64,000 nt of DNA from Acinetobacter gyllenbergii CIP 110306 = MTCC 11365 (lineage in GTDB: Bacteria; Pseudomonadota; Gammaproteobacteria; Pseudomonadales; Moraxellaceae), in the NCBI RefSeq assembly GCF_000413855.1, contig NZ_ATGG01000016.1, positions 101,855 through 165,854 of the forward strand, written 5' to 3'. Shown here one piece after another: positions 9,468 to 17,137 of the stretch; the stretch's first letter is position 1; each line of letters starts with the position of its first letter. The notes beneath the pieces were generated by a model, which saw only the letters and a list, made by a program, of their open reading frames with translations, was not told the DNA's origin and did no database searches. Made by a program: the position numbers and the translations under genes.

Positions 9468-9504
9468 CGAGAACCAATTTGGTTGAAAACATAGGTACCA
9501 TTTA
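9468..9504 (-). promoter_or_regulatory. MocR-type direct-repeat operator, site 3
   Basis: CGAGAACCAATTT and AGGTACCATTTA on the plus strand, with CCA cores at 9474 and 9498, 24 bp apart. The proximal half-site is about 67 bp upstream of the amidohydrolase start. Flanking sequence is nearly the same as at site 2. Confidence 0.65.
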
Positions 9505-9561
9505 AATCAGCGTAAAGATCGAGATGCAATGGATCTTTCCCGAATTAGTTAAAATTTTCCA

Positions 9562-9593
9562 TGTAAAAAGCACCTCATCTCTGAAGTGCTTTA
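9562..9593 (-). terminator. terminator of the gabTD operon
   Basis: AAAGCAC / GTGCTTT stem (9568-9574 with 9586-9592), followed on the minus strand by CTTTTTAC. It lies about 60 bases past the gabD stop codon. A second small palindrome, CATCAACCGTTGATG, sits directly after that stop at 9635-9649. Confidence 0.7.
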
Positions 9594-9649
9594 TGGATAA
9601 AAAGGTCTGAAGAAAGGAGTACGCTCGTTCAGACCATCAACCGTTGATG

Positions 9650-11098
9650 TTAAGAAATATCGACACACATATATTTCAGTTCCAGATATTCCTCAATCCC
9701 AAATTGTGAACCTTCACGACCTAAGCCGGACTGTTTAATTCCACCAAAAGGTGCGACTTCATTAGAAATCAGTCCTGTATTTACACCGACCATTCCATAT
9801 TGCAGTGCTTCGCCTACGCGCCATTGGCGTGCCATGTCTTTGGTAAAAATATAACTCGCCAAGCCAAATTCGGTGTCATTGGCCATCGCAACGGCTTCAG
9901 CTTCATCATTGAAACGGAACAACGGTGCTAATGGGCCAAAAGTTTCTTCTTTGGCAACTTTCATCTGCTGAGTGACGTCTCTCAAGATGGTCGGTTCAAA
10001 GAAGGTTTTCCCCAATGCATGCAGTTGCCCCCCGACTACAATCGAAGCACCTTGACTCACCGCATCAGCAATATGTGATTGCACTTTCTCAACTGCATCT
10101 TGGTCAATCAATGGGCCTTGGGTTACACCTTCTTCACGCCCGTCACCAACACGGAGTTGCTGTTCAACTGCTATTTTTAAGCGCTCACAAATCGCATCAT
10201 AAATCCCAGCCTGAACATAGATCCGATTGGCACAGACACAGGTTTGTCCGCTGTTACGGAACTTGCTGACCATAATGCCCTGCACTGCGCGCTCAACATC
10301 GGCATCATCAAAAATAATCACAGGTGCATTGCCACCCAGCTCTAAAGAAAGCTTTTTGATGGTAGGCGCACATTGTTTCATCAGAATACGACCGACATCG
10401 GTTGAACCTGTAAAGCTGAGTTTACGCACCGTATCACTTGCACATAAAGTTTGCCCAACAGCCACCGCATCACCACTGATCAAAATAAATAAATCAGCGG
10501 GTAAGCCTGCCTGCTCTGCCAGTACCGCCAAAGCATAGGCAGTTAACGGAGTCTGTTCCGCAGGTTTGACCAACATCGAACACCCCGCAGCCAAAGCAGG
10601 TGCAATTTTTCGGGTGATCATCGCGGCTGGGAAATTCCACGGCGTAATCGCTGCGGTCACTCCAATCGCTTGCTTAAGCACAATTAAACGCTGCTGTGAT
10701 TGAACAGGCGTCAACACGGAACCGTCGACACGACGCGCCTGCTCTGCAAACCAACGAATGAACGAGGCTGCATAAGCAATTTCTCCACGTGCTTCTGTCA
10801 GTGATTTTCCTTGTTCTGCGGTTAAGATTTGTGCCAAAGCTTCACGCTGTTGCAAAATCAGCTGATACCACGCCAGTAGAATATCGGCACGTACCAAAGC
10901 AGTCTGCTGCTGCCATTGAGCTTGAGCGATGGCTGAACGCGTAATCGCTGCTTCAACGTCGGCTTGGTCAGAGGCTTTGACCCAAGCCAAAGCTTGTCCT
11001 GTCGCCGCATCATCCACTACAAAATAATCTTCAGTTGGCGCCGCATCAAAACGAATATCTGGATGCTTTAATAGAGCCTGCAAGTTGAGATCAATCAT
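9650..11098 (-). CDS. gabD: succinate-semialdehyde dehydrogenase (NAD(P)+)
   Basis: A full-length (482 aa) aldehyde dehydrogenase with PWNFPAAM near residue 153, the general base in SLELGGNAP (Glu253) and the nucleophile in GQTCVCANR (Cys287). The CxC pair and the NRIYVQ segment are typical of GabD-type enzymes. It oxidises succinate semialdehyde to succinate, the second step of 4-aminobutyrate use. Its ATG overlaps the gabT stop codon (ATGA), so the two are translationally coupled. A terminator follows at 9562-9593. The pairing with gabT, plus a GabP-like permease nearby, supports the assignment; related semialdehydes such as glutarate semialdehyde could also be substrates. Confidence 0.9.
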   Translation of the reverse strand: MIDLNLQALLKHPDIRFDAAPTEDYFVVDDAATGQALAWVKASDQADVEAAITRSAIAQAQWQQQTALVRADILLAWYQLILQQREALAQILTAEQGKSLTEARGEIAYAASFIRWFAEQARRVDGSVLTPVQSQQRLIVLKQAIGVTAAITPWNFPAAMITRKIAPALAAGCSMLVKPAEQTPLTAYALAVLAEQAGLPADLFILISGDAVAVGQTLCASDTVRKLSFTGSTDVGRILMKQCAPTIKKLSLELGGNAPVIIFDDADVERAVQGIMVSKFRNSGQTCVCANRIYVQAGIYDAICERLKIAVEQQLRVGDGREEGVTQGPLIDQDAVEKVQSHIADAVSQGASIVVGGQLHALGKTFFEPTILRDVTQQMKVAKEETFGPLAPLFRFNDEAEAVAMANDTEFGLASYIFTKDMARQWRVGEALQYGMVGVNTGLISNEVAPFGGIKQSGLGREGSQFGIEEYLELKYMCVDIS

Positions 11099-12405
11099 GC
11101 TTCAGCTCCTGCGAGCTTTTGTAATGCAGGTTGTTGCGCTGCAATTGCATCCTGGATAATCACCAGCGCTTGATTGAACTGAACCACAGGAATCGTCAAT
11201 GGATACAAGAAACGAATCACATTGCCATGCTTGCCACAGGTTAAAAGCAATAAGCCCTGATCCATCGCATATTGCTGAATGGCTTTCGCCACTTCTGGTT
11301 TCGGTTGACCCGTGACATGATCACCAAACTCAACCGCCACCATCGAACCCAATGCACGAATATCAATAATATCGTTTGAATATTTTTGTGCCGCTTTTAG
11401 CATGGTCACGAGTTCTTCACCCAAGCTATTGGCGCGCTGACACAATTGTTCCTCTTCAATCACATCAATCACGGCATTGGCTGCGGCAATGGCAAGCGGG
11501 TTACCTGCATAAGTACCGCCTAAACCACCTGGATTCGGTGCATCCATTACTTCGGCACGACCAACCACACCTGAAAGTGGGAAACCACCGCCTAAGCTCT
11601 TCGCCATGGTAATTAAATCGGCTTTAACTGGGTAATGTTGCATAGCAAACAATTGGCCAGTCCGGGCAAAACCGGTTTGCACTTCATCCGCAATTAAAAG
11701 AATACCGTGTTCATCACAAATCTTGCGCAGTTGTTGCATAAATTCAACTGGTGCAACGTTGAATCCGCCCTCACCTTGGACAGGCTCGAGCACAATAGCT
11801 GCCACATCATGCGCCGCAATATCTTCACTAAAAATTTCTTCTAAGCTAATCAGTGCATCTTCAACGCTGATTCCTTTAGACGCAACTGGATAACGCGCAT
11901 GGAATACACCTGCTGTCATGACACCAAAGTCACGTTTATAAGGAGCTGTTTTGCCTGTCATGGCCATAGTCATAAACGTACGGCCGTGGAAACCGCCACC
12001 AAAAGTGATAATGCCATGACGGCCTGTTGCTGCTCGTGCAATCTTCACAGCATTTTCAACCGCTTCTGCGCCTGTGGTAAAGAATGCTGTTTTCGCAGGA
12101 CCTTCAATCGGTGCACGGGCATTGATTCGCTCAGCCAAAGACACATAACTTTCATACGGTACAATTTGATACGCCGTATGGGTAAATTTATTCAGTTGTT
12201 CAGCCACCGCTGCGATGACTTTTGGATGGCGATGCCCCGTATTTAAAACGGCAATTCCACCGGCAAAATCAATATATTCGTTTCCTTCCGTATCCCACAA
12301 AGTCGCATTGCTCGCACGTTCAGCATACCATTGGCACATCACGCCAACACCACGTGGCGTTGCTTGCTGTTTACGAGCATTTATTGCAATATGCTTTGCA
12401 TCCAT
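11095..12405 (-). CDS. gabT: 4-aminobutyrate aminotransferase
   Basis: A 436-residue class III aminotransferase with the GabT pattern: ATPRGVGV at the N-terminus, FFTTGAEAVENAVK near 108, FHGRT near 140, EPVQGEGGF near 207, Asp240 in IADEVQTG, and the Schiff-base Lys269 in TMAKSLGGG. It converts 4-aminobutyrate and 2-oxoglutarate to succinate semialdehyde and glutamate. The start at 12405 (MDAKHIAINARK) is preferred over the upstream ATG at 12447 because AGAGG lies seven to eight bases before it. It is the first gene of gabTD, divergent from the MocR-type regulator with a shared operator at 12533-12569. 5-Aminovalerate could be an alternative substrate. Confidence 0.9.
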   Translation of the reverse strand: MDAKHIAINARKQQATPRGVGVMCQWYAERASNATLWDTEGNEYIDFAGGIAVLNTGHRHPKVIAAVAEQLNKFTHTAYQIVPYESYVSLAERINARAPIEGPAKTAFFTTGAEAVENAVKIARAATGRHGIITFGGGFHGRTFMTMAMTGKTAPYKRDFGVMTAGVFHARYPVASKGISVEDALISLEEIFSEDIAAHDVAAIVLEPVQGEGGFNVAPVEFMQQLRKICDEHGILLIADEVQTGFARTGQLFAMQHYPVKADLITMAKSLGGGFPLSGVVGRAEVMDAPNPGGLGGTYAGNPLAIAAANAVIDVIEEEQLCQRANSLGEELVTMLKAAQKYSNDIIDIRALGSMVAVEFGDHVTGQPKPEVAKAIQQYAMDQGLLLLTCGKHGNVIRFLYPLTIPVVQFNQALVIIQDAIAAQQPALQKLAGAEA

Positions 12406-12532
12406 TTTGTTACCTCTATACGACAAAACAATCATCTTTTTGGGCATTTAAATTGCTTCATGGCAATGTATTGCTGAAACAAGGCTAAAATGCGCTATGG
12501 GTACTTAATGTGTACCTTTTATAAGGAATAGA

Positions 12533-12569
12533 CGAGAGCCACTTTTGGACTAAAGGAGAGAGCCAATTG
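12533..12569. promoter_or_regulatory. MocR-type direct-repeat operator, site 4 (gabT / regulator)
   Basis: CGAGAGCCACTTTT and GGAGAGAGCCAATT on the plus strand, with CCA cores at 12539 and 12563, 24 bp apart. The repeat covers the regulator's ribosome binding site (AAAGGAG) and its TTG start. Binding here would block the regulator's own expression while leaving it upstream of gabT, as in GabR-type autoregulation (inference from that family). Confidence 0.7.
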
Positions 12570-14075
12570 CGTACCCTGTTAGGAGACTACCTGTTGCAGC
12601 ATTTACAACAGGCCAGTGAAGGGACTTTACCCGCTCGGGTTTTTCATTGTTTAAGAGCTGCCATTTTGGAAGGCATTCTTGCGCCGAATACTCGTCTTCC
12701 TGCATCACGTGATTTGGCCAATGAGCTGCATGTTTCACGGAATACCGTACTCAATGCCTATGAACAATTACGTGCCGAAGGTTATATTCAAGCACATACG
12801 GGTCGAGGTACTTGGGTATCCGAAACACTCCCTGAGAGCTATATTCAGGTCAGCACAACACCCACTTATGCTGCTGCAGCCAAAGAGGAGACTACACGGA
12901 CACTTTCTCATCGTGGCGCAAGTTTGCTTCAGCACGCAGCCGCATCCCCTTATCAGTGGGGTGCCTTTGTACCCGGTGCGCCTGATGTAACTGAGTTTCC
13001 ACATGCCGAATTTAATCGGATCAAATCACGCTTAAGTCGCCAGCCTGAAATTGCCAATTTGATCTACAGCAATGCGGGAGGATGTGCGGAATTACGTCAT
13101 GCTTTGGCCGATTATTTACGAATTGCGCGTTCCGTCAATTGTGAAACCGACCAGATTATTATTACAGAAGGCATCCATCAGGCAGTTGATCTGGTGTCAC
13201 GGGCTTTATGTGATTTAAATGATCATGTCTGGATTGAAAATCCGGGCTATTGGGGTGCCAAGAATATTCTGCGTATTAATGGTTTAAATATTATTCCGAT
13301 GCCTGTCGATGCCGAAGGCATTATTCCAGAAGAACATCCGTCTACCCCACCTCGCCTGATTTTCGTCACCCCCTCTCATCAATATCCTTTAGGTTCACAT
13401 CTCAGTTTACCGCGACGGAGAAAATTGCTGGATTTGGCTAAACAGCATGGCAGCTGGATTATTGAAGATGACTATGACAGTGAGTTCCGTTTTTCAGGTC
13501 AGCCTTATCCGTCCTTACAAGGTTTGGAAGAAAATCCACCCGTCATTTATATTGGAACCTTTAGTAAAACCATTTACCCCGCCTTGCGCATTGGCTATAT
13601 GGTGGTTCCAAAACAATTGGTACAGCCCTTACGAACGATTTCGGCTGAACTGTATCGAGGCGGTCACTTACTTACTCAACGCGCCTTAGCCGAATTTATT
13701 CGTGAAGGACATTATGCAGCGCATATCCGACGGATGCGCCTACTGTATAGTAAAAGACGTAAATTTCTGATTGAACTGATTCACCGTTATCTGGGCGATG
13801 TGTTTGTCCATGAATTTAATCATGATGCGGGGCTGCATCTGGTACTCAAATTACCTGATCACGCCAATGATGTTGAAATATCTGCACTCGCACTTTCGCG
13901 CGGGGTCAATGTTCGCCCATTGTCACAATATTATTCAGGGGTCGATACCCCAATTCAATCGGGCCTATTGCTTGGATTTGCCTGTGTTCAGGAACAGGAT
14001 ATGACTTTTGCTTTTAGTATTTTACGTCAATGTCTGATTGAAAATGGTCTTGAGCTGTTCCCCCAGAGCCGTTGA
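12567..14075 (+). CDS. MocR/GabR-type transcriptional regulator (GntR HTH + aminotransferase domain)
   Basis: A 502-residue protein with an N-terminal winged helix of the GntR type (about residues 18-88: GILAPNTRLPASRDLANEL, VSRNTVLNAYEQL) joined to a fold-type I aminotransferase-like domain. The latter has EDDYDSEFR near 300 and the PLP-binding Lys334 in GTFSKTIYP. This is the layout of GabR and PdxR, which sense PLP plus an amino compound and bind direct repeats. The start is TTG at 12567, preceded by AAAGGAG eight bases upstream. It diverges from gabTD, and its own start lies in operator site 4. The same repeat precedes three other leftward units, so it probably controls all four. The inducer may be 4-aminobutyrate or another omega-amino acid. 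Confidence 0.88.
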   Translation: MRTLLGDYLLQHLQQASEGTLPARVFHCLRAAILEGILAPNTRLPASRDLANELHVSRNTVLNAYEQLRAEGYIQAHTGRGTWVSETLPESYIQVSTTPTYAAAAKEETTRTLSHRGASLLQHAAASPYQWGAFVPGAPDVTEFPHAEFNRIKSRLSRQPEIANLIYSNAGGCAELRHALADYLRIARSVNCETDQIIITEGIHQAVDLVSRALCDLNDHVWIENPGYWGAKNILRINGLNIIPMPVDAEGIIPEEHPSTPPRLIFVTPSHQYPLGSHLSLPRRRKLLDLAKQHGSWIIEDDYDSEFRFSGQPYPSLQGLEENPPVIYIGTFSKTIYPALRIGYMVVPKQLVQPLRTISAELYRGGHLLTQRALAEFIREGHYAAHIRRMRLLYSKRRKFLIELIHRYLGDVFVHEFNHDAGLHLVLKLPDHANDVEISALALSRGVNVRPLSQYYSGVDTPIQSGLLLGFACVQEQDMTFAFSILRQCLIENGLELFPQSR

Positions 14076-14083
14076 TTAGAGCA

Positions 14084-14149
14084 GAATAACACTTGGTTTA
14101 GGGCGTACGTCTTTTCTTGACCCATCGCTAAACCAAGTGAAGCTTATTC
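14084..14149. terminator. large inverted repeat between convergent genes
   Basis: A perfect 12-bp repeat, CACTTGGTTTAG (14090-14101) and CTAAACCAAGTG (14128-14139), extended by GAATAA / TTATTC. It lies between the MocR-type gene and the leftward Lrp gene and probably ends transcription from both sides. There is no long T run, so the mechanism is uncertain. Confidence 0.5.
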
Positions 14150-14165
14150 ATTGATATATTCCAAA

Positions 14166-14633
14166 CTAAAAGCAAAGATCTAAACTGACTTTGACCCGAT
14201 CTAAAACGATTAAAGTCCGATAGGTTTTGACATCTTGATTATCTGCAAAATGCTTTCTCACCAAAGCTTCAAAATGCGATAAATTATTTGAAATCATAAT
14301 GATGATAAAAGATACCCCACCATTGACGAAATAACATTGCTGAACTTCATCCACCGATGCAAAGTATTGTTTGGCTCGATCCATCACCACAGAGCGATCT
14401 TCAGCAAGACGCACTTCAATAATCGAAGTCACCTTTTCTCCAAATCGCTTTGGATTTAGTACTGCACAATTTTTTTCAATGATTGCTTCCTGTTCCATTC
14501 GAACAATACGCCGTTGTATCGATGCTTGAGACAGCCCGATCTGCTCCGAAATCTGCCGATGTGAGCTTTTATTGTCCTGCTGTAACAATCGTAAAATTGC
14601 ATAATCAAAATGATCAAGTGATAGCTCAGCCAT
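14166..14633 (-). CDS. Lrp/AsnC-family transcriptional regulator
   Basis: A 155-residue protein with an N-terminal helix-turn-helix (DHFDYAILRLLQQDNKSSHR, then EQIGLSQASIQRRIVRMEQE, residues about 6-50). A RAM ligand-binding domain follows (SIIEVRLAED near 70, VNGGVSFIIIMISNN near 103). Lrp-type proteins respond to amino acids and often control an adjacent transporter gene. It diverges from the EamA-family exporter gene across about 96 bases containing a GAGTGAATCACTC palindrome, so local control of that exporter is likely. Confidence 0.88.
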   Translation of the reverse strand: MAELSLDHFDYAILRLLQQDNKSSHRQISEQIGLSQASIQRRIVRMEQEAIIEKNCAVLNPKRFGEKVTSIIEVRLAEDRSVVMDRAKQYFASVDEVQQCYFVNGGVSFIIIMISNNLSHFEALVRKHFADNQDVKTYRTLIVLDRVKVSLDLCF

Positions 14634-14663
14634 GAATTAATTCCTCATATTTTTCCAATAATA

Positions 14664-14676
14664 GAGTGAATCACTC
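14664..14676. promoter_or_regulatory. palindrome between lrp-type gene and exporter gene
   Basis: GAGTGAATCACTC is a perfect 5-bp dyad with a 3-bp centre, placed 31 bases upstream of the Lrp start and 54 upstream of the exporter frame. It is a candidate binding site for the Lrp-type regulator. Confidence 0.4.
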
Positions 14677-14729
14677 CTTCAGCTCAATCAATTAGCACGA
14701 TTTAATCATCGTTCTAGAATTAAAATCTC

Positions 14730-15614
14730 ATGATCACTCTATGGATCATCGATATGCATGCTTCTGCTCAAAATAAACAAGAACTGGCCTTGGCTGCAGC
14801 ATGTCTATCACTTGCATCAGTACAAATTGGGGCTGCGATTGCGAAAACCCTATTTCCGATCTTTGGTGCTGAAGGGGTTGCCCTGATTCGTTTAAGTTTT
14901 TCAGCGCTGTTGCTTTGGATGATCTTCAAACCTTGGCGTACCTTTCCTCACCAAATGGAATGGAAGAATCTGATCATTTATGGACTGATTCTGAGTCTCA
15001 TGAATCTTTTGATCTATAAGGCTTTTTCACATCTATCGATTGGCATTGCCATTTCAATTGAAGTCTTGGGCCCACTCACTGTTGCCATTGTCATGTCAAA
15101 ACAGAAACAGGATTTGCTCTGGGGTATCTTGTCATTTATCGGTCTGATGTTATTACCTTTGGGCAGTGGCAATCAGCATTTTAGTTATATCGGCATGTTT
15201 TATGCGCTTGCCGCAGCATTATGTTGGGGCTTATATATCATTTTCGGTACGAAAGTCGCAAAAGGCGGCAGCAATACAGTAGCGATTGGCATGTTGGTGG
15301 CAACTCTATTTGCACTACCCTTTGGTATTTCTGATCTGAATCGGCTGTTTCATTCTTATTGGATTTTACTGCTCTGTGTTTTGGTATCGCTACTTTCCAG
15401 TACTATTCCGTTCTTGCTGGATATCTTTGCCATGAAAAAACTCGAACCGAAAGTATTTGGAATTTTACTGAGCGCCTCTCCTGCGGTCAGTGCCCTTGCA
15501 GGTTGGTTGATCTTAAAAGAACACCTCAATCTATATCAAATCACGGGCATTGCCATCATCATGCTCTCATGCGCGGGCTGCTCCTATTTTTCCTATAAAA
15601 GTAATAAGGCCTAA
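14730..15614 (+). CDS. EamA/RhtA-type DMT transporter (putative amino acid exporter)
   Basis: A 294-residue integral membrane protein with about ten hydrophobic segments in two EamA repeats. FPIFGAEGVALIRLSFSALL lies near residue 45, and the second repeat begins around residue 150 with YALAAALCWGLY. This resembles RhtA/YdcZ-type inner-membrane exporters of threonine, homoserine or other amino compounds. It diverges from the Lrp-type gene. An alternative start at 14754 (MHASAQNKQE) is possible; neither start has a strong ribosome binding site. Its stop codon lies inside a perfect inverted repeat that acts as a shared terminator with the convergent permease. Confidence 0.8.
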   Translation: MITLWIIDMHASAQNKQELALAAACLSLASVQIGAAIAKTLFPIFGAEGVALIRLSFSALLLWMIFKPWRTFPHQMEWKNLIIYGLILSLMNLLIYKAFSHLSIGIAISIEVLGPLTVAIVMSKQKQDLLWGILSFIGLMLLPLGSGNQHFSYIGMFYALAAALCWGLYIIFGTKVAKGGSNTVAIGMLVATLFALPFGISDLNRLFHSYWILLLCVLVSLLSSTIPFLLDIFAMKKLEPKVFGILLSASPAVSALAGWLILKEHLNLYQITGIAIIMLSCAGCSYFSYKSNKA

Positions 15615-15635
15615 ACTTCAACGCATAGGCCTTAT
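15604..15635. terminator. convergent-gene inverted repeat
   Basis: ATAAGGCCTA (15604-15613) and TAGGCCTTAT (15626-15635) form a perfect 10-bp stem. The left arm contains the exporter's stop codon. It probably serves both the exporter and the leftward permease gene. Confidence 0.6.
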
Positions 15636-15647
15636 GATGTTGTTTGA

Positions 15648-17039
15648 TCAGTCTAGATGTAGTGCGACTGTTCGATTACTTTTCTTCTTTCGGGTCACGA
15701 TCAGTCCACAGATCACGACAATGAAGGTGACACTTAAAGATAAAGTGGTTTCATAGCTATATTGAGGTGACAGGAACATATAACCCAGCACGCTCATGAT
15801 CACCACAATCACAAACCAAGTCAGCCACGGAAATAACCACATTTTAAAAGGCACAGCAGCCCCCACTTTGTCTAATTGGGTGCGCAAACGGAGTTGTGAT
15901 ACTGCAATCACCAAGTAAACCACCAATGCAATCGAACCTGTAGTCGAGAGTAGAAATCCAAATACTTGTCCAGGAAATAAGTAATTCACTGCACAACAAA
16001 TTGATCCAATCAATGTCGATGCAAATACTGCGATGGTTGGCACACCTGCGGCATTAATTTTCGTGACCATTTTTGGTGCTTCTTGACGGGCACCTAAAGC
16101 AAATAGCATGCGTGAAGAGGTATAAACAGCCGCATTCATACAACTCGCCACTGCAATAAATACCACAGTGTCCATAATTAACTTGGTTTGAGGAATATTC
16201 AGACTGACCAAGACATACTGAAATGTCCCTAATTTTTGTAAATCGGGTGAACGCCAATCCACCAAGGCAACCGCCAGAAAAATTGAAACTACGAAAAATA
16301 GAATGATTCGATACAGGACTAAATTGGTCGCGCGTTTGATTTTCTCTTCAGGATTTTTAGACTCTGCCGCAGCAATCGAAAGAATTTCAATACCAAAGAA
16401 GGAAAATGCAGAGATTAAAATCGCAGATAGAACACCGCCCATGCCATAAGGCATAAAGCCGCCATTGGAAAAGAGATGACCCACACCGCTGACATCTTTG
16501 GCTAAAGGCCACAGTCCAAACACGGCGGATGCACCAATCACAATAAATACGAGAATGGCAATCACTTTAATCAGTGCAAACCAAAACTCAAACTCGCCAA
16601 AACTTTTGGTGCTAAAGAAGTTGGCCAAACTGAGTAAGATAATAAATGCGAAAGCGTAAATGGCACTGGATACCTGTGGAAACCAAGCATGTAAAATTTC
16701 GGCGCCTGCAATGGCTTCAATTGGAATCACCAACACCCAAAACCACCAATACAGCCAACCCACACTAAACCCTGCCCAAGGACCGATCGCTTTACGCGCA
16801 TAAGTCGAAAATGAACCTGTGTCAGGCTGTGCAACGGCCATTTCACCGAGCATACGCATGACTAAAAAAACCAGAATACTGGTAATAATATAAGCCAATA
16901 CCGCAGCGGGACCTGCTTTGGCAATTGCAGCAGATGAACCGACAAATAAACCTGCACCAATAACACCACCAATACTAATCATCGTGACATGGCGGTTAGA
17001 AAGTCCTTCACCTAATTTTGTTGTTTTATCACTATTCAT
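15648..17039 (-). CDS. gabP: GabP-like amino acid permease (APC superfamily, AAT family)
   Basis: A 463-residue, about twelve-helix inner-membrane transporter. It starts with LSNRHVTMISIGGVIGAGLF near residue 13, the signature of the amino acid transporter family, and has GEMAVAQPDTGSFSTYA near 65 and the FSFFGIEILSIAAAESKNP segment near 215, where substrate-binding backbone and Glu residues lie. The family takes up 4-aminobutyrate, lysine, proline or aromatic amino acids with protons. The setting, between gabTD and the beta-alanine genes, favours an omega-amino acid. It starts about 100 bases downstream of the semialdehyde dehydrogenase stop and may be cotranscribed with it. The gabP symbol is by context and moderate. 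Confidence 0.8.
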   Translation of the reverse strand: MNSDKTTKLGEGLSNRHVTMISIGGVIGAGLFVGSSAAIAKAGPAAVLAYIITSILVFLVMRMLGEMAVAQPDTGSFSTYARKAIGPWAGFSVGWLYWWFWVLVIPIEAIAGAEILHAWFPQVSSAIYAFAFIILLSLANFFSTKSFGEFEFWFALIKVIAILVFIVIGASAVFGLWPLAKDVSGVGHLFSNGGFMPYGMGGVLSAILISAFSFFGIEILSIAAAESKNPEEKIKRATNLVLYRIILFFVVSIFLAVALVDWRSPDLQKLGTFQYVLVSLNIPQTKLIMDTVVFIAVASCMNAAVYTSSRMLFALGARQEAPKMVTKINAAGVPTIAVFASTLIGSICCAVNYLFPGQVFGFLLSTTGSIALVVYLVIAVSQLRLRTQLDKVGAAVPFKMWLFPWLTWFVIVVIMSVLGYMFLSPQYSYETTLSLSVTFIVVICGLIVTRKKKSNRTVALHLD

Positions 17040-17137
17040 ATTTTATTCCTTAAAAATACTTATAAAACCGTTGATTACATGTTTCAATTCCTACAAAAAT
17101 AAAAAGGGAAAACCAACGGTCTTCCCTGCAACAAAAA

